Of a stretch of 64,000 nucleotides of DNA, positions 36,131-44,089 are shown one piece after another. The DNA is from Myxococcus dinghuensis (lineage in GTDB: Bacteria > Myxococcota > Myxococcia > Myxococcales > Myxococcaceae): NCBI RefSeq assembly GCF_024198235.1, contig NZ_JAKCFB010000002.1:124001-188000 (forward strand), read 5' to 3'. Under the pieces are notes generated by a model that saw nothing but the letters and a program-made list of their open reading frames with translations, ran no database searches and had not been told where the DNA came from. Position 1 is the stretch's first letter; each line of letters starts with the position of its first letter. The position numbers were made by a program, and so were the translations under genes.

Positions 36131-36820
36131 ATGTTCAACTACCGCACGCGCCCCTCCGACCGCCGCACCCCTCCTGGTGAGTACCGCATCCGTCCTGGCG
36201 ACACCCTCACCCGGCTGGCGGCCCGCTTCGGCACCACGGTGAAGAAGCTGGCCCAGGACAACAACATCTCGAACCCCGACCTCATCTACTCGGGGAACAC
36301 GCTGCGCCTCGGGCACTCCACCCGTGACAGCTTCGAGGCAGGCGGGGCCCGCCGGGGCTTCCGCCACGGGGGCCGGACGGGCGACACGACCGGTGGGATG
36401 GACGTGGGGGGGCCGAAGGAGGCCGGCCCCAGCAACGCGAGCGGTGCGATGCGGCGGCTGGCGCAGGCGGCCCGCCAGGCGGCGCTGGGCATGGGCGGCT
36501 ACAACAGCCAGGGCCTGTGCGCCACGGGCGTCAGCCGGGCCCTCCGCAACGCCCTGGGCATCAGCGTGTCCGGCAACGGGAACCAGATCGACAACAACCT
36601 GCCGCGCAACAAGTTCAAGCAGGTCGACATGTCCCTGGAGCAGGCGCTGAAGATCCCGGGCCTCGTCCTCACCTGGGAGAGCACCTCCACCCGCCTGGGC
36701 AGCATCTACGGCCACACGGCCATCACCCTGGGTGACGGCCACTCCTCCGCCAGTGACTTCATCGAGCGGAACACGACCAACAACGGGCGCCGGGGCTTCA
36801 AGGTCTTCATGCCCATCTAG
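36131..36820 (+). CDS. LysM plus Cys/His amidase-like protein
   Basis: The protein is 229 aa from ATG 36131, with AGGAGC 4 bp upstream. LysM lies at 16-61 (EYRIRPGDTLTRLAARFGTTVKKLAQDNN ... SGNTLRLG). An Arg/Gly-rich linker leads to a second domain with Cys130 (SQGLCATGVSRALRNALG) and His195 (IYGHTAITLGDGHSS), the spacing expected of CHAP or NlpC-type peptidoglycan hydrolases. No Sec or Tat signal is present. It has the same length and layout as the protein at 1077-1766 but little sequence identity outside LysM. A hydrolase released by a non-classical route is the favoured idea; an intracellular role cannot be excluded. Confidence 0.68.
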   Translation: MFNYRTRPSDRRTPPGEYRIRPGDTLTRLAARFGTTVKKLAQDNNISNPDLIYSGNTLRLGHSTRDSFEAGGARRGFRHGGRTGDTTGGMDVGGPKEAGPSNASGAMRRLAQAARQAALGMGGYNSQGLCATGVSRALRNALGISVSGNGNQIDNNLPRNKFKQVDMSLEQALKIPGLVLTWESTSTRLGSIYGHTAITLGDGHSSASDFIERNTTNNGRRGFKVFMPI

Positions 36821-36824
36821 CGCC

Positions 36825-36889
36825 GTCACGTCCCCGTGACGTCCCCGGAAGCCCTCGGCCCCTCGAACGGGTCGGGGGCTTCGTCGTTT
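36825..36889 (+). terminator. Intrinsic terminator after the LysM gene
   Basis: A 6-bp hairpin GTCACG-TCCC-CGTGAC (36825-36840) is followed by a strong 14-bp stem (36848-36861 with 36869-36882, two G-T wobbles, loop CTCGAAC) and then GTCGTTT. This is the best terminator in the window. Confidence 0.7.
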
Positions 36890-36986
36890 CCAGGCACCGG
36901 CTCACGGCCGGGTCCCACGCGACACACCGCATCATGGACCCTGAGAAAAACGCCAACACGGCGGGTGCGTCCCCACGGAGCGGGGC

Positions 36987-37802
36987 CTAGCCATGGCGGT
37001 AGCAGTCCTGGCAAAGCGGCTTCGCCAGCGAGGTGTCACTCTCCTCGCCACAGGCATGGCAATACTCTTCCATGTACGAGGGGTCCCCATAGCGTCGCCA
37101 GACGCCGTAACAGTCCAGACACAGGGGCTTCTCGACATCGAAAGCCAGGTCCTCTCCGCACCGGATGCAGTGTCCGTCCTCGCCAAAGACAATCACTTCG
37201 TCCCGCTGGGAGCGCTGACGTCGCGGCGCCTCCCTCGGGGCAACTGTCGGTTGCCGGGGGGCCGGGGACGCCACCTTGACCGACATCGGGAACACGTCTG
37301 TGTTCAAGACCTCGACGAGCCGCAGGTACTCGGGCGTGTTCGCGGGGAGCCAGGCGCTCACCTCGATGCTGTTGTTGATGGAGGACTCGAGCAGGTTGAG
37401 CGAGGTCAGGAGCGCGCACTTCTCCGAAAGGTAGACCTTGGCATGGAGGTCCGCGAGCAGGCGCACCTCCATGCCCGCGGCGCGCAACCCCTGGAGCGCC
37501 TCCGAGGCGAGCGGCTCTCCGGTGCCCGTGCTGACATCCTTCGCACGCAGCACCAGCTTGACCTCCACCTTGCGGGCGAGTGCGCCATGCAAGGCGCGCA
37601 CGAGCGAGCGCAGCTTGTCGATGCTCAGATAGGGGCTCACCAGCACCAGTTGCCGCTCCGCCTCCTCGATGAGCCGATGGAGCTGGGAGACCGTCTCCCG
37701 GTGGCCCAGGATTCCGATGCGCGGCGACTCCGCACCCGCTGCTGCCAAGGTATCCCTCCCGTTCGTTGGCGGCAGCCACCCTATCAACGACCCGTGAGGC
37801 AT
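36987..37802 (-). CDS. Phospholipase D-like protein with C-terminal zinc ribbons
   Basis: The protein is 271 aa. A single PLD-type catalytic motif is present: His120 and Lys122 in LLADLHAKVYLSEK and Asn136 in LLTSLNLLESSINNSIEV. The N-terminal strand LVLVSPYLSIDKL is typical of PLD-fold nucleases. The C-terminal 60 residues hold two zinc ribbons: CIRCGEDLAFDVEKPLCLDC and CHACGEESDTSLAKPLCQDC. A homodimeric nuclease that recognises nucleic acid through the ribbons is plausible. Such stand-alone PLD proteins occur near defence or repair genes, but none is evident here. Confidence 0.75.
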   Translation of the reverse strand: MPHGSLIGWLPPTNGRDTLAAAGAESPRIGILGHRETVSQLHRLIEEAERQLVLVSPYLSIDKLRSLVRALHGALARKVEVKLVLRAKDVSTGTGEPLASEALQGLRAAGMEVRLLADLHAKVYLSEKCALLTSLNLLESSINNSIEVSAWLPANTPEYLRLVEVLNTDVFPMSVKVASPAPRQPTVAPREAPRRQRSQRDEVIVFGEDGHCIRCGEDLAFDVEKPLCLDCYGVWRRYGDPSYMEEYCHACGEESDTSLAKPLCQDCYRHG

Positions 37803-37835
37803 TGCAGCCCTTCTGTGATGGCCGCCTGCGTCGCG

Positions 37836-38651
37836 TCACTCCTCCGGCACGAGGATGGTGACCAGCTCCGGCGTCGCCGACACGACGAGCTGCTGCAGAT
37901 CATCCGTCGCGCCTCGTTCGTTCGGCCCGATCCAAGGACCCAGGCGCATCCTGCCATCCAGGTCGAACGTCGCGCCGTGGCCTGAACAGGCCAGGTGGTC
38001 TCCATTTCGCGACACCTTGAACCCGGCGTGCGTGCACAGCGCATTCACGGCGACGACGCTCCCATCCCCCCGCCGGGAGACATAGATGGGCGTCTGACGT
38101 CCACGAGGTGTTCCCGCCACGCCGCCTCCAGGGAGGCTCAACTGCGGATACGCGTCGAGCCCCAGCGCCAACGTGCCGTCCACGATCGCGGGCAAGCGCG
38201 CGTCGGCGACCTGGATGGTCAACACCCCGGACAGATAGGTCACCTTCTCGGCGCCGACCACCTGGAGCGCCGTCCTGGCCGGCCGCAGCGTCGCCTCGCC
38301 CGTCGCCGAATCGAAGCGCGCGGCATGACAGGGACACACCACGTCGCGGCCGTCGTAGCCCAATGGACACCCCATATGCGTACACGTGGCATCCATCACG
38401 GAGAACCTGCCCTCGCTCCGGTGCATCAACAACAGCGGGTTGATGCCCGGCCCACGCAGCGTCACCGCTCCGCCCACTCGCGCCAGGTTCGGATGCTGGG
38501 CCACCTCCAGGGTGACGGCCCCCGTGTCCTCGTCGGGCGTGACGTCCAGCACGGGGGCCGGGTCCACGTCCGGAGCACAGCCCGACGAGGTCGTGACCGC
38601 CACCCCACTGCCCAGGACTCCCGCGAGGAAGCCTCTTCTCGATGTGCTCAC
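37836..38651 (-). CDS. Tat-exported protein with two Rieske 2Fe-2S domains
   Basis: The protein is 271 aa. The N-terminus STSRRGFLAGVLGSGVAVTTSSGC is a twin-arginine signal, possibly a lipoprotein at Cys25 although the lipobox is weak. Two full Rieske pairs follow: CTHMGC with CPCHAARF (about 88-115) and CTHAGF with CSGHGATF (about 205-230). Each gives two Cys and two His ligands. Rieske clusters transfer electrons, usually one per chain. No oxidase or cytochrome gene is next to it, so the redox partner is unknown. Confidence 0.82.
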   Translation of the reverse strand: MSTSRRGFLAGVLGSGVAVTTSSGCAPDVDPAPVLDVTPDEDTGAVTLEVAQHPNLARVGGAVTLRGPGINPLLLMHRSEGRFSVMDATCTHMGCPLGYDGRDVVCPCHAARFDSATGEATLRPARTALQVVGAEKVTYLSGVLTIQVADARLPAIVDGTLALGLDAYPQLSLPGGGVAGTPRGRQTPIYVSRRGDGSVVAVNALCTHAGFKVSRNGDHLACSGHGATFDLDGRMRLGPWIGPNERGATDDLQQLVVSATPELVTILVPEE

Positions 38652-39098
38652 AGCTCCTCCGGTTCAAGCCATGACGTCGGGGACGGAGTACGGGCTGTCA
38701 GGAGATGTCGCGGTCGAGCTGTCGCCCAGCGGTGCAATCAGGGCCCCGTCTGGCGTCAGGGTAGCCGGCCTCGACGTGGCGGATGACACGGCCTCGTCAA
38801 CTCCTCGCAATCACCGGGTGACACGCTGACGGGCGGCGACCGCCGTCAGCCGGGTGGCTGACCCCGGCCCTCGCCTCCGGGGCGCCGGCTGATGACACCA
38901 GACATCACCGTTGATGCTCGTGAACATCAGGGACGAGGACGGTGGAGCCCCCTCGCCGGGAGCGCTTCAGAGGGAAACCGAGGCGAGGGACCCGCCGCGA
39001 AAGGCTGGCATGGGCCGTGCTCCAGGGAAGCCACATCACGGGCCGGACGAACTCCGGCCCCTCCCCTACCGACCCCCGCCGTCTCCCGGAGCACTCCC
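38652..39098. other. 447-bp divergent intergenic region
   Basis: No convincing gene lies here. It holds a hairpin at 38825-38850 (11-bp stem with one bulged base, GCTGACGGgCGG / CCGCCGTCAGC) and two TGATG-N8-CATCA dyads at 38890-38929. The RBS-like CGGAGC precedes the downstream start at 39099. Confidence 0.5.
38890..38929. promoter_or_regulatory. Two tandem TGATG-N8-CATCA dyads
   Basis: TGATG-N8-CATCA occurs at 38890-38907 and 38912-38929. Arms are perfect and the spacers differ, so protein contacts at the arms are the likely constraint. Centres are 22 bp apart, two helical turns, which suits cooperative dimers. It lies between the divergent Rieske and Ala/Gly-rich protein genes and could control either. 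Confidence 0.55.
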
Positions 39099-40097
39099 AT
39101 GCGCGTCTCCAACCGCCCCACGTCCACGCCCGCGTCGACTCCGCCCGCGACCCAGTCGGCCTCCAGCACCGACAAGAAGGGCGGCGTCATCGACAAGAAC
39201 CAGCCGGAGACGAAGTGGAGCCAGCAGTGGGGACAGGACATCTTCCTGGACCCGCGCAAGGGCGACAAGGCGGAGAGCAGCGCCGCGAAGAAGGACGGGC
39301 GTCAGGTCACCCAGGGCAACACTGGCCCCGGCCAGGTGGCGGGCAACGAGAGCGGCAACTACGTCTCCTGGCAGCGGGACCTGGCCGAATTCAAGACGGG
39401 CACGGGCTTCAACGCGGAGGGCACCGGCGCGCAGTTCGAGGCGAGCGCGGCGGAGGTCCAGGGTGATGCGTCCTACCGCATCATGCCGTGGGAGATTGGC
39501 GGCCGGGCCGGCGCCGAGGCCAACCTCGTCAGCCTGCGCGGCGACGCTGGCGTCGGCAAGGACCTGAAGGACATCAAGGGCCTCGACAAGGTCGACGGCA
39601 AGGTCTACGGCGGCGTGCACAGCGAGGTGCTGGTGGGCGCCAACGCGGACGCCAAGGCCAAGGCCGACCTGAACCTCAAGGACGGCGACGTCGGCCTCGA
39701 GGCGGGCGCGGGCGCGCTCGTGGGCGCCGAGGCGAGCGCCACGGCCCGCGGCGAGTTCGGCCCCGTGCAGGGCTCCGTGACGGGCAGCGCCATCGCCGGC
39801 GTGGGCGCGTCCGTGGACGGCAAGGTCGCCTTCGAGGATGGCAAGCTGACCATCGGCGGCAAGGCCAAGGCGGCGCTCGGCGTGGGGCTCGGGGTCGGCA
39901 CGTCGTACACCATCGACTTCAACAAGCTGAAGAACACCGTCGACAACGTCACCCACGGCAAGGCCTCCGAGGTCGTCAAGGAGGCCAAGGACAAGGTCGC
40001 CGAGGGCGCCAAGGACGTGACGAACAAGGTCGCCGAGGGCGCCAAGGACGTGGGCAAGAGCATCAAGGACGGCGTCTCCAGCCTCTTCAAGTTCTGA
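39099..40097 (+). CDS. Ala/Gly/Lys-rich protein with LEA-like C-terminus
   Basis: The protein is 332 aa from ATG 39099. A Ser/Thr/Pro/Lys-rich N-terminus precedes a long region of alternating Gly, Ala and charged residues that reads as beta-repeat-like (DGKVYGGVHSEVLVGANAD, AEASATARGEFGPVQGSVTG, AIAGVGASVDGKVAFEDGKL). The C-terminus is amphipathic 11-mer repeats (VAEGAKDVTNKVAEGAKDVGK) of the LEA type, usually linked to desiccation or membrane protection. No signal peptide. Function unknown; polymorphic-toxin shells or spore-related proteins are alternatives. Confidence 0.6.
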   Translation: MRVSNRPTSTPASTPPATQSASSTDKKGGVIDKNQPETKWSQQWGQDIFLDPRKGDKAESSAAKKDGRQVTQGNTGPGQVAGNESGNYVSWQRDLAEFKTGTGFNAEGTGAQFEASAAEVQGDASYRIMPWEIGGRAGAEANLVSLRGDAGVGKDLKDIKGLDKVDGKVYGGVHSEVLVGANADAKAKADLNLKDGDVGLEAGAGALVGAEASATARGEFGPVQGSVTGSAIAGVGASVDGKVAFEDGKLTIGGKAKAALGVGLGVGTSYTIDFNKLKNTVDNVTHGKASEVVKEAKDKVAEGAKDVTNKVAEGAKDVGKSIKDGVSSLFKF

Positions 40098-40122
40098 CGT
40101 CCGGCACGAGGCCCCGAACGCC

Positions 40123-40163
40123 GAGCGACTGGACCGCCTGCGTCGCGAGGAGTCGGTCCGCTC
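40123..40163. terminator. Hairpin between convergent genes
   Basis: GAGC (bulge GACT) GGACCG pairs with CGGTCC GCTC across a 17-nt loop. It lies in the 67-bp gap between two convergent stops and may end both transcripts. No T-tract. Confidence 0.3.
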
Positions 40164-40164
40164 T

Positions 40165-41460
40165 CTATGCCTTCGCCAGGAGGGGGCCGAGCGCCTTGAG
40201 CAGTTGCTCGGGCGCTCCGGAGACCCAGTCCGGAGAGACCTCCACGTATTCCTCGCGCAGCACCTTCACGATGCGGTCCGCCAGCGCGCGGTCCTCCGGC
40301 CAGGCGGGGACGAGGTACTCGCGAACCAGGAGTTCCACCGCGGCCCGCTGCCGCCAGATGACCGGCGCCAGGTGCTCGACGACTCCGGGCGGCTCCACCT
40401 TCATGCCCCGCGCCATGGCGCGGTACGCGACCGGGTCCTCCACCTTGGACAGGCAGGCGTAGATCCGCCCTCGCACCGCGTCGTCCTGCTCCGTTTCGAG
40501 CCCGGCGAAGAGCAGCGGCCGGGTCTTCTCCGGCCAGCGATGGAACAGCTCCTCGTAGAGCGAGTCCCGCACCGAGGCGAATCCAGCCCCCGCGTTCTCC
40601 GGGCCCCGCAGCGCGGCCTCGAGCTGCTCGAAGGCCCCGGGCGTCTCCACGAAGGTCCTGTTGCCATACTCGGTGCGATTCATGACGGCGGCAGCCCAGA
40701 CGCTGCCCAGGCGCGCCTTCAGCGAGCCCGTGGTGAAGGGCCGCTGGAGGTCCCGCTTCGAGCCGCTCTGGGCTCGCGCCACCTTCGGACAGGGCTCGAA
40801 GGTCGCCGGCGGCGGAGTCCCCACCGCCGCGCGCAGGTGCTCCCGCACCTCGCCCCCCTCCACCCACTCGCCATCGCCATCCCCCACCCAGGGGTAGAGC
40901 GGCGCCAGGGCGACCCCCTTCTTCCGCTCCAGCGTGGCCAGGAAGTAGTGCCCGGCGATGTCCACGATGACCTTGAACTGCTCGGGCGCGAGCACCGCGG
41001 CGACCTGCGCCAGCACCTGCCGCGCCTTCGGGAGCGAGGAGAAGCACTCGGGCAGCGTCAGCAGGCGCTCCTCGGCGGAAGCATCCTCATCGCTTTCGAA
41101 GAGGTCGAGCAGGCCGTCCGCGTCGATGGAGAGCGGAACCCTGGCCTCTTCCCCGTGTGGCACCTCGAACCCGACCAGCTCCTCCTCCGACAAGGACCAG
41201 GAGATCTCTGCCTCCTCCAAGTGGCCGTCGAGGAGGAGGAACACCTTGTGCTTGAACGTCCAGGAGGTGTCCTGGAACACCACGCAGATGGCCCCCTCCG
41301 GGCAGTCATCCAGGGTGTCGTCCAGCAGCGCGTCCTCGAGTTCCTCCTTGTTGACCGACTCCGGGCCGACGGAGAAGCCATGCCGCTCCAGCGTTGCACG
41401 CACCTCTTCCGGGGCCTCCAGGCCACGAATGATCACGTATTCGACGTCATGGTTGGACAT
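40165..41460 (-). CDS. Unknown protein, acidic N-terminus and helical-repeat C-terminus
   Basis: The protein is 431 aa from ATG 41460; upstream in-frame codons are not coding in character. The first 150 residues are acidic (KEELEDALLDDTLDDCPEG, WSLSEEELVGFEV). Residues about 300-431 form regular helix pairs (ASVRDSLYEELFHRWPEKTRPLLFAGLETEQDDAV, IYACLSKVEDPVAYRAMARGM) like HEAT-type repeats. No signal, membrane helix or catalytic motif recognised. It probably works as a cytosolic scaffold. Confidence 0.6.
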   Translation of the reverse strand: MSNHDVEYVIIRGLEAPEEVRATLERHGFSVGPESVNKEELEDALLDDTLDDCPEGAICVVFQDTSWTFKHKVFLLLDGHLEEAEISWSLSEEELVGFEVPHGEEARVPLSIDADGLLDLFESDEDASAEERLLTLPECFSSLPKARQVLAQVAAVLAPEQFKVIVDIAGHYFLATLERKKGVALAPLYPWVGDGDGEWVEGGEVREHLRAAVGTPPPATFEPCPKVARAQSGSKRDLQRPFTTGSLKARLGSVWAAAVMNRTEYGNRTFVETPGAFEQLEAALRGPENAGAGFASVRDSLYEELFHRWPEKTRPLLFAGLETEQDDAVRGRIYACLSKVEDPVAYRAMARGMKVEPPGVVEHLAPVIWRQRAAVELLVREYLVPAWPEDRALADRIVKVLREEYVEVSPDWVSGAPEQLLKALGPLLAKA

Positions 41461-41589
41461 CCCGGCAGGATAGCCGCAGCCCTGTCCTGATGGGGTGGCG
41501 GCGCGCGATGAGCAGCGCGCCTCCCACTGCCTGGCGGTGGTCCACATCACCACCGCCAGTCGTCGCTGACGCTGTTCTACCTACACGAC

Positions 41590-43440
41590 CTAGTCCTTCG
41601 TGCAGACGACGTCATCGACCTGGAGGTGGTCGCGGTCGGCCTCGCTGCGGCTGGGGTAGAAGAACAGGCGCCAGTCGCGGACGTTGCCGGTGAAGCGGAA
41701 GAAGACCGCCTGCCACTCGTCGCTGTCGACGGTGAGGAAGTCCGTCTGGGGGCTCCAGCCGCCGCTCGAGTAGCTGCGGTGACGGAGGGTACCGTGACCG
41801 CGCACCCGGTACGAGCAGGAGTAGGTGCCGCTCGGCACGTTGAACTTCTCGGTCGAGAAGCGCTCGGCCACCTGGATGGGCACGACGAACTGGAGCGCCG
41901 TCGCACCGCCGTGCACCGCGTTCGTGTAACGCACCAGGCGCGAGGGCTTGATCTCCGTCCCCGGGTCCGTGAGGCCGTTGTCGATGCCGTACCAGTAGTC
42001 GGGGATGAGGTGCTCCCCCTGATAGGGAATGGAGTAGACGTTCCAGGTCTCGAAGCCACCGTTGCGCAGGATGTTCGCCGGGTGCTCGGCGGCGACGCAG
42101 CGCCGCGTCACGGGGTCGCAGGCGGGCAGCGCGCCGACGCAGTCGTAGGTCGTGAAGCAGGCCCCCTCGGCCAGTTCGCACGTGCCCGTCGTGGGGTTGC
42201 AGCTCGTCGCCGGGTTGCTGCACGTGACGCCGGCGCACGGGTCGCCCGCGACGCACAGGTGCGTGGAGGTGTTGCAGACCCGCGTGTCCGGGGTGTCCGC
42301 GCAGTCCGCGTGGCGGACGCAGCGATTCTCGGCGACCACACACGTGTGGGTCTCGTCGCAGGCCTGCCACTCGCTGCAGTCCATGCCGTCGTTGCAGCGA
42401 CCGGAGAGCGGCTCGCAGGTCGCGGAGGCGTTCACGCAACGCTCCCAGGACTCGCAACTGATGGCATCACACGGCTCCGCGGCCCGGAGGCAGCGCACGT
42501 CGTCGACGACCAGGCCCTCACCGCTCGTGTTGCGGATGCTGAAGATGAGCTCGAAGGTGTCGAAGACGTCGTTGGCGAGGTTGAAGGTGTACGACACCGG
42601 CTTCCACGCGCTGCCGCTGACGGAGGTGTAGGAGGAGTACGACGAGTAGTCGTCGGAGAAGAAGGCGTTGCGGATGTCGCCGTTGCCACGCACCTGGTAG
42701 GTGCAGGAGTAGCGGCCCGCGCGCATCGACTTCGCCTCCGTGGTGAAGCGCTTGTGCGTCGACGACGCATTGGAGAGCCGCGCCGCGTTCGTGCCTTCAT
42801 AGGCGCCCGTCGTCACCTTCTGCACCGCATCCGCGGTGAGGTTCGACTTGCTCCCGAGCCACCGCTCCGGAAGCGCGCCAGACCAGGTCTCGAAGCCCCA
42901 GTTGTCGATGACACTCACCACCGGCGGCTCACCGGCGTCCGGCGTCTCACCGCCAGCGTCCGGGCTGCCCGCGTCCGGCGTCTCCGACCCCGAGTCCGGC
43001 GTCTCGTTGCCCGCGTCCGGCGTCTCCGAACCGGAGTCCGGCGTCTCGTTGCCTGCGTCCGGCGTCTCCGAACCCGAGTCCGGCGTCTCCGAACCCGAGT
43101 CCGGCGTCTCGTTGCCTGCGTCCGGCGTCTCCGAACCCGAGTCCGGCGTCTCGTTGCCCGCGTCCGGCGTCTCCGAACCGGAGTCCGGCGTCTCGTTGCC
43201 CGCGTCCGGCGTCTCCGAACCCGAGTCCGGCGTCTCGTTACCCCCGTCCGAGGGCTCCCCACCCGAGTCCGGCGTCTCCGAACCCGAGTCAGGGGGCTCA
43301 CCGCCAGCATCCGTCGCGGCATCCCCCGCGTCCGGGCGGACCGGCCCGGCGTCAGGGGTCCCCATGGGCTCCGAATCATCGCCACCACAGGCGACCAGCA
43401 AGACCATCAGCGAAACGAGACATCCTCGGAACAACTTCAC
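41590..43440 (-). CDS. Repeat-linker lipoprotein with two jelly-roll-like domains
   Basis: The protein is 616 aa from GTG 43440, preferred because GGAGG lies 6 bp before it. The signal KLFRGCLVSLMVLLVAC is acylated at Cys18. A long linker of 7-residue units ETPD(S/A)G(S/N), about 17 copies, follows. Two similar domains of about 140 residues come next, each starting NWGFETW or NGGFETW and ending in a conserved VDDVRC/VDDVVC, resembling carbohydrate-binding beta-sandwiches. Between them lies a cysteine-rich spacer (CDAISCESWERCVNASATCEP and similar units, more than 20 Cys). A surface adhesin or glycan-binding protein is likely. Confidence 0.72.
   Translation of the reverse strand: MKLFRGCLVSLMVLLVACGGDDSEPMGTPDAGPVRPDAGDAATDAGGEPPDSGSETPDSGGEPSDGGNETPDSGSETPDAGNETPDSGSETPDAGNETPDSGSETPDAGNETPDSGSETPDSGSETPDAGNETPDSGSETPDAGNETPDSGSETPDAGSPDAGGETPDAGEPPVVSVIDNWGFETWSGALPERWLGSKSNLTADAVQKVTTGAYEGTNAARLSNASSTHKRFTTEAKSMRAGRYSCTYQVRGNGDIRNAFFSDDYSSYSSYTSVSGSAWKPVSYTFNLANDVFDTFELIFSIRNTSGEGLVVDDVRCLRAAEPCDAISCESWERCVNASATCEPLSGRCNDGMDCSEWQACDETHTCVVAENRCVRHADCADTPDTRVCNTSTHLCVAGDPCAGVTCSNPATSCNPTTGTCELAEGACFTTYDCVGALPACDPVTRRCVAAEHPANILRNGGFETWNVYSIPYQGEHLIPDYWYGIDNGLTDPGTEIKPSRLVRYTNAVHGGATALQFVVPIQVAERFSTEKFNVPSGTYSCSYRVRGHGTLRHRSYSSGGWSPQTDFLTVDSDEWQAVFFRFTGNVRDWRLFFYPSRSEADRDHLQVDDVVCTKD
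42930..43310. repeat. 21-bp tandem coding repeats (ETPDSGS / ETPDAGN)
   Basis: About 17 imperfect copies of a 21-bp unit, many in 42-bp pairs (ETPDSGS-ETPDAGN), encode the linker of the lipoprotein. The repetition produces a second open frame on the opposite strand. Copy number is expected to vary between strains. Confidence 0.8.
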
Positions 43441-43549
43441 AGCCAGCCTCCAATTTTCCAGGGGCAGTCGTCGTACCACACTTCCCAGGTAGCGAGGGTC
43501 GAGCCCCCGTCACGAGGCACGTCCCCGCCGCTGCTCCACGGCGCGGGAA

Positions 43550-43591
43550 GCGCCCGCCGAGACACGCGGGGCGAGGAACCTCGGCGGGCGC
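43550..43591. other. 12-bp perfect inverted repeat in a divergent gap
   Basis: GCGCCCGCCGAG (43550-43561) and CTCGGCGGGCGC (43580-43591) form a perfect 12-bp stem with an 18-nt loop, between the divergent genes starting at 43440 and 43674. It could be a terminator left from a lost gene or a regulatory hairpin. Confidence 0.4.
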
Positions 43592-43673
43592 CCATGGGCT
43601 TCAATCAGGCCTCGGGCTGAACTAGAAGGAGCACCTTGGCGGCGGGCAGAACGTCCTCCCAAGGGTCCCGAGC

Positions 43674-44051
43674 GTGCAGACCACCACTCCCCCACGTCGT
43701 CGTGAGCCGCTGGAGCCACCGCGTACCCGGTGGCAGCGATTCTGGGACTTCATGGAGCTGTCGACGCCGCAGGCCTGGGGCGGCCTCGGGCTCGTCTTCG
43801 GGCTGCTCGTCGTCGGCTTCTGGCCGCTGGTCCTGCTGGCGGTCCTGGACGTGAGCGGGACGCCTCGCAAGGCGTTGATCGCCACGGGGCCGGCGTCCAT
43901 CTGTCTGGGATTCGCCCTGCTCGTCCTGGTGTGTGGCTACCGGTATGGCGAGTCGCTCAAGTGGTCGCGCCGCCAGACGTGGTCGCTGGCGGTGATGTTC
44001 CTGGGCATGGGCCTCCTGGGAGGCCTGGGCCTGTGGTTCAGCGAGTCGTGA
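43674..44051 (+). CDS. Three-helix membrane protein of unknown function
   Basis: The protein is 125 aa from GTG 43674, with AAGGG 8 bp upstream. A basic, Pro-rich N-terminus is followed by three hydrophobic helices (GLGLVFGLLVVGFWPLVLLAVL, TGPASICLGFALLVLVCGY, SLAVMFLGMGLLGGLGLWF). No family recognised. It converges on the trigger-factor-like gene. Confidence 0.6.
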   Translation: MQTTTPPRRREPLEPPRTRWQRFWDFMELSTPQAWGGLGLVFGLLVVGFWPLVLLAVLDVSGTPRKALIATGPASICLGFALLVLVCGYRYGESLKWSRRQTWSLAVMFLGMGLLGGLGLWFSES

Positions 44052-44089
44052 CGGGACGCGCGCCCCGGCATGGGCGCGGGTGAGCGACC

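Noticed and set aside
42836-43492. Plus-strand Ser/Pro/Glu repeat ORF
   Set aside because: Antisense of the ETPD repeat linker, whose own frame has a lipoprotein signal, an RBS and structured domains.
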